The notes under the pieces: generated by a model
What the model saw: only the letters and a program-made list of their open reading frames with translations
Databases searched by the model: none
What the model was told of the DNA's origin: nothing
Translations under genes and position numbers: made by a program
Shown here: one piece after another, positions 58,543 to 64,000 of the stretch
Numbering within the stretch: the stretch's first letter is position 1
Layout: every line of letters begins with the position of its first letter
Assembly (NCBI GenBank): GCA_029721515.1
Contig: CM056568.1
Span: 1,426,001 to 1,490,000 of the forward strand
From: Synanceia verrucosa
Taxonomy: Eukaryota > Chordata > Actinopteri > Perciformes > Synanceiidae
DNA length: 64,000 nucleotides
Reading direction: 5' to 3'

Positions 58543-58705
58543 GACTTCAAAATCCTGAAAGGAGGTTGGAACTGCTTCAACACCAGTTTGTTTGGTGTTT
58601 CCTTTGGTTAAGTTTATGGAAAAGATTAGTTGTGACTTCTTAGTGTTTATGCCCTGACTAAGAAGTTTCTGTTACAGTATTGTCTTGTTACATTGAACTC
58701 TCAGA

Positions 58706-58796
58706 GGCTCTGTGGCGCAATGGACAGCGCATTGGACTTCTAGTTAAGCTCTGAAAAAGTGATTCAAAGGTTGTGGGTTCGAGTCCCACCAGAGTC
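58706..58796 (+). tRNA. tRNA-Arg(TCT) with intron, structurally intact
   Basis: 91 bases. Acceptor GGCTCTG/CAGAGTC closes fully (one G-T); D arm GCGC/GCGC; anticodon stem TTGGA/TTCAA with loop CTTCTA; anticodon TCT. An intron of about 19 bases lies after the base 3' to the anticodon (starting gttaagctctg), the normal place for tRNA-Arg(TCT) introns. T arm GTGGG-TTCGAGT-CCCAC. A box TGGCGCAATGG and B box GGTTCGAGTCC are present. Only TTT follows closely, so termination may be weak. Discriminator base A. Confidence 0.75.
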
Positions 58797-59021
58797 AATC
58801 TTTAAACATTGTGATTAAAGACAAGAGGCCGGGGATTTCCCAATCCGATATTGATGTAGGTCCGATATTAGCAAAAAAGCAGCATGAGGTTATATTGGCC
58901 TGCATCTGAGATCTCTGATATTAGTATTCTGATACCATCAGTCCATTCCAGACTATAATAACTGTTGTTCTCCTCAACACAACATTTTTTTCTCAATGAT
59001 CCATCCATTTTCTACCTCTTA

Positions 59022-59711
59022 AGGCTGGAACATACTTCTCCGTCTGCATAATCCGTCATCTGACTCCGTAGCTACGGAGACCCCTTGAGCCCTCGCACTT
59101 CTCCGTCATGATGCGTGTTGTGCAGCTCTGCCGTGAAATGCACCCCCTCGGAAAGTGAAGCAATTCGCCTTAATATTACAGATAAAAGCAGGAGAAAATA
59201 CTATTTTATGATTTAATTATTTGTGAGAGAGATAGAAGAGAACAACATTGATTGCTTTCAGTCTTTAAAACTCCTCTTCCTTTTTCTTTTCAACACAAAA
59301 TCGGATAATAGCGAACGCAAACCAACAACTTTCGGTATGTTCTGTGTAAATATACCCCAGCCATAATTACTAAATGAATTCAATAGATTTTTTGAGCAGG
59401 TTGAATGTGTTTGATTTGCCTTTCACAAGGATAATCTATACTTTAGTTCCTGTCCTGTCCGCGCTGCTGCAGAGATTACCTGTCTGTCTGTTTCTGTGTA
59501 TGGAGAGGGGCTGCATTTCACTGCAGGGTGCAACTAGAGGACCAATCACAGCCCTTGTCGTCTCCGTCTTCCCTTGACGGATTGACGGACAGTTAAAAAA
59601 AAAATTCCTGCGCCCGGAGACGACGGAGAGGCTCTCCGTCAGGCTCTCCGGCGACGCAGAGGGCTCTCCGTCTCTACGTACGGCACTTTACGGAGTACTA
59701 TAAATTGGCCT
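59022..59711. mobile_element. Complete 690-bp non-autonomous element, TTA target duplication
   Basis: Starts AGGCTGGAACATACTTCTCC and ends ...TACTATAAATTGGCCT. The termini are imperfect inverted repeats (about 15 of 22 positions). It is flanked by TTA on both sides (59019-59021, 59712-59714). Removing it restores the SINE word ctacctcTTAtcctca seen uninterrupted at 60770-60785. Subterminal CTCCGT/ACGGAG words are dense at both ends (several in 59037-59110, about ten in 59560-59700). The 3-bp TWA duplication fits PIF/Harbinger. The first 275 bp matches the gene-bearing element at 53176. Confidence 0.85.
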
Positions 59712-59714
59712 TTA

Positions 59715-60045
59715 TCCTCACAGGATCTTTGGGGGGGCTGGAGCCGACCCCAGCTGTCTTAGGGTGGAAGGCAGGGTACACCCTGGACAAGTCTCCAGTT
59801 CATCACAGGACACATAGAGACAGACAACCACTCACACCTACGGTCAATTTAAATTAACCAATTAATCTAATCCCCATACATGTTTTTGGATGGTGGGAGG
59901 AAGCTGGAGTACCCAGAGAGAACCCACACAGACTCAGGGAGAACATGCAAACTCCACACAGAAAGTCCTCGGGTTGGGAATCAAACCCAGTACCATTTTG
60001 CTGTGAGATAACAGTGCTAACCACTACACCTCCGGGCCGCCTTTC
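59715..60045 (-). repeat. tRNA-headed SINE-like repeat split by the 690-bp element
   Basis: Minus orientation. Its tail (ccatccattttctacctctta) lies left of 59022 and the body runs from 59715 (tcctcacaggatctttgggg) to about 60045 (acacctccgggccgcc). It has the ccaattaatctaatccccat block, so it is one of the fuller copies. Confidence 0.8.
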
Positions 60046-60229
60046 TCAATTGTGAAACAGTGAAATCAAGGACATAAAATGATGAATCTGGAAATATGCA
60101 CCCTATTAGTTTCCTAAATTCAGACACCAAATTATTACAGTAAATTACTAGCGAGGAGGTAAGAACTGCTTGAACACTTTGTTTGGCGTTTCCTTTGGTT
60201 TAGTAGTTAAGTGCAAACCACTTACAGCT

Positions 60230-60320
60230 GGTCTGTAGTGCAATGGATAGTGCATTGGGCTTCTACTTCTGATCTGAGAAAGTGATTCAAAGGTGGTGGG
60301 TTTGAATCCCACAGGAGTTA
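60230..60320 (+). pseudogene. Decayed tRNA-Arg(TCT)-like copy
   Basis: Near duplicate of 52616-52706 (tagtgcattgggcttctact, gtgggtttgaatcccacagg), with a broken acceptor stem. Confidence 0.7.
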
Positions 60321-60467
60321 ACTTCAAAATCCTGAAAGGAGGTTGGAACTGCTTCAACACCAGTTTGTTTGGTGTTTATGGAAAAGATTAGTTGTGACTT
60401 CTTAGTGTTTATGCCCTGACTAAGAAGTTTCTGTTACAGTATTGTCTTGTTACATTGAGCTCTCAGA

Positions 60468-60558
60468 GGCTCTGTGGCGCAATGGACAGCGCATTGGACT
60501 TCTAGTTAAGCTCTGAAAAAGTGATTCAAAGGTTGTGGGTTCGAGTCCCACCAGAGTC
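60468..60558 (+). tRNA. tRNA-Arg(TCT) with intron, structurally intact
   Basis: Identical in all visible positions to the gene at 58706-58796, including intron and discriminator base. The upstream 45 bp (ttacagtattgtcttgttac) is also shared, and the downstream sequence differs only slightly (aaacattccgatt). No TTTT terminator close by. Confidence 0.75.
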
Positions 60559-60784
60559 AATCTTTAAACATTCCGATTAAAGACAAGAGGCCAGGGATGT
60601 TCTCATCCGACATTGATGTTGGTCCGATATCAGCAAAACCATGAGGTTATATTGGCCTGCATCCGAAATCTCTGATATCAGTGTTATGATACCATCAGTC
60701 CATTCCAGACTATAATAACTGTTGTTCTCCTCAACACAACATTTTTTTCTCAATCATCCATCCATTTTCTACCTCTTATCCTCA

Positions 60785-61043
60785 TAGGGTCTAGTACCAT
60801 TTTGCTGTGAGGACAGGAGTTGACTTTTAAAAACTGAGAGGAAGTTAGAACTGCTTCAACACAGTTTGTTTGGTGTTTCCTTTGGTTAAGCTGATGGAAA
60901 AGATTCATTGTGACTTCTTAGTGTTTATGTCCTGACTAAGAAGTTTCTGTTACAGTATTGTCTCCAGTTCATCACAGGACACATAGAGACAGACAACCAC
61001 TCACACTCACATTCACACCTACGGGCAATTTAAATTTAAAACA
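60785..61043. repeat. Scrambled unit fragments (SINE and tRNA-unit pieces)
   Basis: The SINE word catagggtctagtaccattt is joined to aggacaggagttgactttta of the tRNA unit. Then ctgttacagtattgtctcca joins back into SINE sequence (gttcatcacaggacacatag). At least two internal deletion or template-switch joins. Confidence 0.7.
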
Positions 61044-61175
61044 TGCATCCTATTAGTTTCCTAAATTCACACACCAAATTACTACAGTAAATTAATAGCG
61101 AGGAGGTAAGAACTGTTTCAACAGTTTGTTTGGTGTTTCCTTTGGTTTAGTAGTTAAGTGCAACGTGCTTACAGC

Positions 61176-61266
61176 AGCTCTGTAGTGCAATGGATAGTGC
61201 ATTGGACTTCTAGTTCAGCTCTGAGAAAGTGACTCTGAGTTGGTGGGTCTGAGTCCCACAAGAGTT
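61176..61266 (+). pseudogene. Decayed tRNA-Arg(TCT)-like copy
   Basis: gctctgtagtgcaatggata through gagtcccacaagagttg. The acceptor is nearly restored (GCTCTG/CAAGAGT-like), but the anticodon-arm 3' side is lost (gtgactctgagttgg instead of gtgattcaaaggttg). Confidence 0.65.
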
Positions 61267-61412
61267 GACTTTTAAAAACTGAGAGGTTAGAACTGCTTCA
61301 ACACAGTTTGTTTGGTGTTTCCCTTGGTGAAGTTGTAAGTGGAAAAAGATTAGTTGTAACGTCTGAGTGTTTATTCCCTGACTAAGAAGTTTCTGTTACA
61401 GTATTGTCTTGT

Positions 61413-62229
61413 TAGCCCTGACTGGCTCAGTGTCTAAATACAACCACCAGAAGGAAAAAGATCATGTTAGGCTATGAAGAAATAGTTCTTCCAATTCTTA
61501 GTGTCCACATGTTGTGTTCTTTTCATCAGCTCCTAATGATGGGTTAAAGACAGAGGTTAAATTCCATGTTTGTGCCTGTATTTATATGATGAATAAGTTT
61601 CCTTTGGTTTTACTGACACATTTTATGTTGTAGAACAAATCAGGATAAATCTCTTAATCTTATGTTTACCACAGATCTTTGTGAAAGCATCGGAATGAAA
61701 ACCAATTGACTTTGAGACTAGTGAACAGGAAGTGTAAAAATGGAAACATGTCAGGGTTTTAGGACTCTGGATTCATAATTATTTCAGATACAAAACGTTA
61801 ACAAAGCTTTCCCTTTGATTTATGGACAGAAGTGATGTCAGTCAACATGAATGAGTGAAAAGGTCAATGTTTGACTTTGACTGAGGACATTTGCTTTGCC
61901 AACTACACACAGTGAACACAGGCAGTGCAGTGTGTAACAAAGGCTTCCACTCACAGCTTCCACTGGTCTAAAGAGGCAACATTGTGTCCTACCAGAGAAA
62001 CAGCACAACAACAGCATGGCTCATGAGCTGCAAACCGTTCCTTTCAAATGTCAGAATACAGTGAAGAAGCAGACTGATCATAAGAATGGGATTACCAAGA
62101 GGACGCTTCTACCTATTAAATAAAAAATAAATACACAAAACTGTAGCCATGAGTGGAAGACATCTGGGGGGACTGTTGGTGTAAGACAATTTATTTGAAG
62201 TGTTTAACAAATGTATTATCCCATCTGTC
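61413..62229. other. No gene seen
   Basis: Unique AT-rich sequence without supported exon or repeat. Confidence 0.4.
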
Positions 62230-62365
62230 CTGGTTGTCTCAAAGGTCCTCCAGCATCATTTCATTCACTTTAACTGGACTCTTTCTTTCTCACTGAGTTC
62301 ACTACTCTTCACCATTTTGAACAGGACTGAAGAATTTAAACTGAATTCACCTTTTTAGACCCAAA
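62230..62365 (-). repeat. Dispersed repeat (same as 29275-29410, inverted)
   Basis: ctttaactggactctttctt and cacctttttagacccaaatt shared with 41310-41475. It abuts the taacctgactctc repeat at 62368. Confidence 0.6.
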
Positions 62366-62367
62366 TT

Positions 62368-62470
62368 GTAACCTGACTCTCATCAGCTGAATGTAGAGCT
62401 CCACACATCCATCTGGACTCACACCTGATGGGAAGGATTTCAAGGGAGCAAAAAATGACTGAGCCAATCA
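62368..62470 (+). repeat. taacctgactctc-family repeat end
   Basis: Same word order as 505-620. A third start of the family begins at 62802, immediately after the helicase fragment. Confidence 0.65.
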
Positions 62471-62533
62471 GGATCATCAGGATTTTCAGAGACATAGCGG
62501 AGAAGCAACTGTTAGATTCAGACAACAATACTG

Positions 62534-62803
62534 ATGAATATTGATTCTGCTGTTTCAACTGTGTTGTTGAATCTATTGCATATTCATTCTTTAAAAGATG
62601 AACAGAGAATGTGTTTGAAGGCTTATATTAGTGCCAAGGATGTTTTCGCTCTTCTCCCGACTGGGATTAGTAAGAGCTTGATTTATCAACTAGCTCCACT
62701 GGTGGTTAAGGAAATGGGACAAGTGCAGGACCCCGTCGTTGTTATCGTCTCCCCGCTGATTGCTCTGGTAGAGGATCAGATCCGAGAAGCTGAAAAACTG
62801 TAA
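62534..62803 (+). pseudogene. RecQ-type DNA helicase N-terminal fragment
   Basis: An 89-residue frame from ATG 62534. It has a Q-motif-like KDEQRMCLKAY at residues 21-31, motif I LLPTGISKSLIYQ at 40-52, and motif Ia VVVIVSPLIALVEDQI at 68-83. These are the first motifs of RecQ/DEAH-like superfamily 2 ATP-dependent helicases. The invariant glycine before the motif I lysine (TGxGKS) is replaced by Ser, which should abolish ATP binding. The frame stops after DQIREAEKL, exactly where the next taacctgactctc repeat begins, so the rest of the helicase is absent. A dead fragment of a helicase, probably carried by a mobile element. Confidence 0.75.
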
Positions 62804-63117
62804 CCTGACTCTCACCAGCTGAATGTCGTGCTGCTTAGCTCCACAGACGACATGGATCATTTACTGACATCACTGCACTGTTTGCTCTGCTGCTCTATCC
62901 ACAATGTCGGATGTTCTGTTCTGTTTTGGTTTCCTCTGGGTTGCTCTCATCAACAGCATGGGCTGGTTTCTATGTGAGTGGTTGAAGTACATGGTATTAA
63001 AGATGATGGACAACTGGTATATCCAATCACATGCAAGGATTTTTAATAAGGCCCCACCTTCTGAAATACATCTCCAGTGGAGCTATCCTAGATGAAGTTG
63101 TGGCGCTAGGTGGAACT
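62804..63117. other. No intact gene; repeat start then unknown
   Basis: 62802-62850 repeats the taacctgactctcaccagct element start. The frame at 62904-63095 has a hydrophobic start but no supporting features. Confidence 0.35.
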
Positions 63118-63395
63118 ACTACCGCTTATCCTCACATAGGGTCTTTTGGGGGGCTGGAGTCTATCCCAGCTGTCTTAGGGTGAAAGACAGGGTACACCCT
63201 GGACAAGTCTCCAGTTCATCACAGGACACATAGGGACAGACAACCACTGACACTCACATTCACACCTACGGTCAATTTAAATGAACCAATTAACCTAATC
63301 CCCATGCATGTTTTTGAATGGTGGAAGGAAGCTGGAGTACCAGAGAGAACCCACACAGACATGAGGAGAACAACTCCACACAACTCTCCCACAAT
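63118..63395 (-). repeat. tRNA-headed SINE-like repeat, head truncated
   Basis: Minus orientation, from taccgcttatcctcacatag to gacatgaggagaacaactcc. The tRNA-like head is missing. Confidence 0.75.
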
Positions 63396-63785
63396 TTTAA
63401 CATCTCAATCAAAAGATGATAACAATAATCTACATTCATATTTGTTTCTGATTTTTTTGTGTAAAACATTAACTTTGAAACGTCATAGATAACATCAATG
63501 ATTACATTTTATCTTTACCTTACACTGGGTGGTGGCCTGATACATTTGTTCAGCACTGTACTATATTTATTTAAAAAAAAGTGTCTTTCCAATATAATTA
63601 AAAATGGATGTTGAATCAGAACACCACAAACAAATACACTGTGTTATTCTACTGTAGCGAGTCCCAAACTTCGGTCAACTCGATGCTACGGAGCCTTGAA
63701 ATATGTTCAAAATAAAGCCTATAGCTATTCTATCTCGTGTTGTGGAAAAAAGAATTGCACCATTGTGTTGAAGGGTGCTACTGTA
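63396..63785. other. No gene seen
   Basis: AT-rich, no supported feature. Confidence 0.4.
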
Positions 63786-64000
63786 TTAGGGCTGTCACCT
63801 TTTATTCAAAGTTTGAATATTCGTTCGAAAGTTGGGGGAAAAGTTCTTATTTGAATGTAATCACGTGTTCGAAATCAAAATGTACAGTCTATAAAGACCG
63901 TTTAAAGTAGTTCACCTTGTGCTCCAGCAGAGGGTGCTCTAAATCTTCACTATCAGCTTGAGCTATTGCCCGCCCTTTAACCCTTGACCTATCAATTCAG
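63786..64000 (+). repeat. hAT-like element end, runs off the window
   Basis: Starts attagggctgtcacctttta followed by ttcgaa-rich words (tattcgttcgaaagtt, gtgttcgaaatc), the style of fish hAT termini. The right end is not in the window. Confidence 0.5.

Larger units (their letters stand above)
52268..61412. repeat. Tandem array of tRNA-Arg/SINE/hAT units, interrupted by a transposon gene
   Basis: At least five related units: about 52268-53175, 58415-59021, 59715-60785, 60815-60965 (fragment) and 61044-61412. A full unit holds an inverted SINE, the aattactagcgaggaggtaa block, a decayed tRNA-Arg, the gactaagaagtttctgttac spacer, a better-preserved tRNA-Arg, a hAT left-end fragment, and the SINE tail tccattttctacctctta. 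The first and second units also share the DNA up to 53450/59296. Confidence 0.85.

Overview
The window is vertebrate nuclear DNA, almost certainly from a ray-finned (teleost, probably percomorph) fish. Reasons: split genes with GT-AG introns; a tRNA-derived SINE of the percomorph V-SINE/AFC type (12226-12596); many copies of a second tRNA-headed SINE-like fish repeat; hAT- and PIF/Harbinger-like short elements; long TA, CA and minisatellite tracts; and one recognisable developmental/signalling gene with large introns. There is no bacterial-style gene organisation.

The one host protein-coding gene runs on the minus strand. It is the 5' part of an Asef-family Rho-type guanine nucleotide exchange factor. 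arhgef4 is favoured over its paralogue spata13 because of the motifs DDLW(I)E in exon 33775-34008 and FSQSTPIGLD/GW in exon 33300-33429. In transcript order I see exon 1 (41910-41830, 27 codons), a giant exon 2 (40076-35622, 1485 codons), exon 3 (about 34008-33775), exon 4 (33429-33300), then a separate CpG-rich alternative first exon (28343-28085). All joins are phase-consistent: 0, 0, 0, and phase 1 at both 33300 and 28085. The two promoters could therefore feed the same downstream SH3/DH/PH exons, which I did not find and which probably lie left of position 1.

Positions 1-28000 are intron or intergenic DNA holding four large minisatellites (37-bp unit at 755-1885, 51-bp at 6262-6845, 21-bp at 14576-15640, 32-bp at 16862-18058), a 131-bp-arm foldback element (23936-24213), and many interspersed repeats. 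Positions 42000-52000 hold a 1.5-kb hAT-like element, a 285-bp inverted duplication carrying a BED-finger-like transposase fragment, a LINE-tail fragment, SINEs and perfect short hairpins.

Positions 52268-61412 are the most unusual part. Tandem units contain intron-bearing tRNA-Arg(TCT) genes and decayed copies, SINE pieces and hAT pieces. Inside this array lies an eight-exon transposase-like gene (53576-58414) with a cysteine-rich domain I associate with DUF6729 and an RNase-H-like D-D-E arrangement. Its upstream 275 bp is about 95% identical to the 5' end of a complete 690-bp element at 59022-59711 that has terminal inverted repeats, dense CTCCGT subterminal motifs and a TTA target duplication. 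This suggests an autonomous element and its internally deleted derivative. The gene copy has two frameshifts and has lost its 3' end at a microhomology join to a tRNA unit. A broken RecQ-type helicase fragment follows at 62534-62803.
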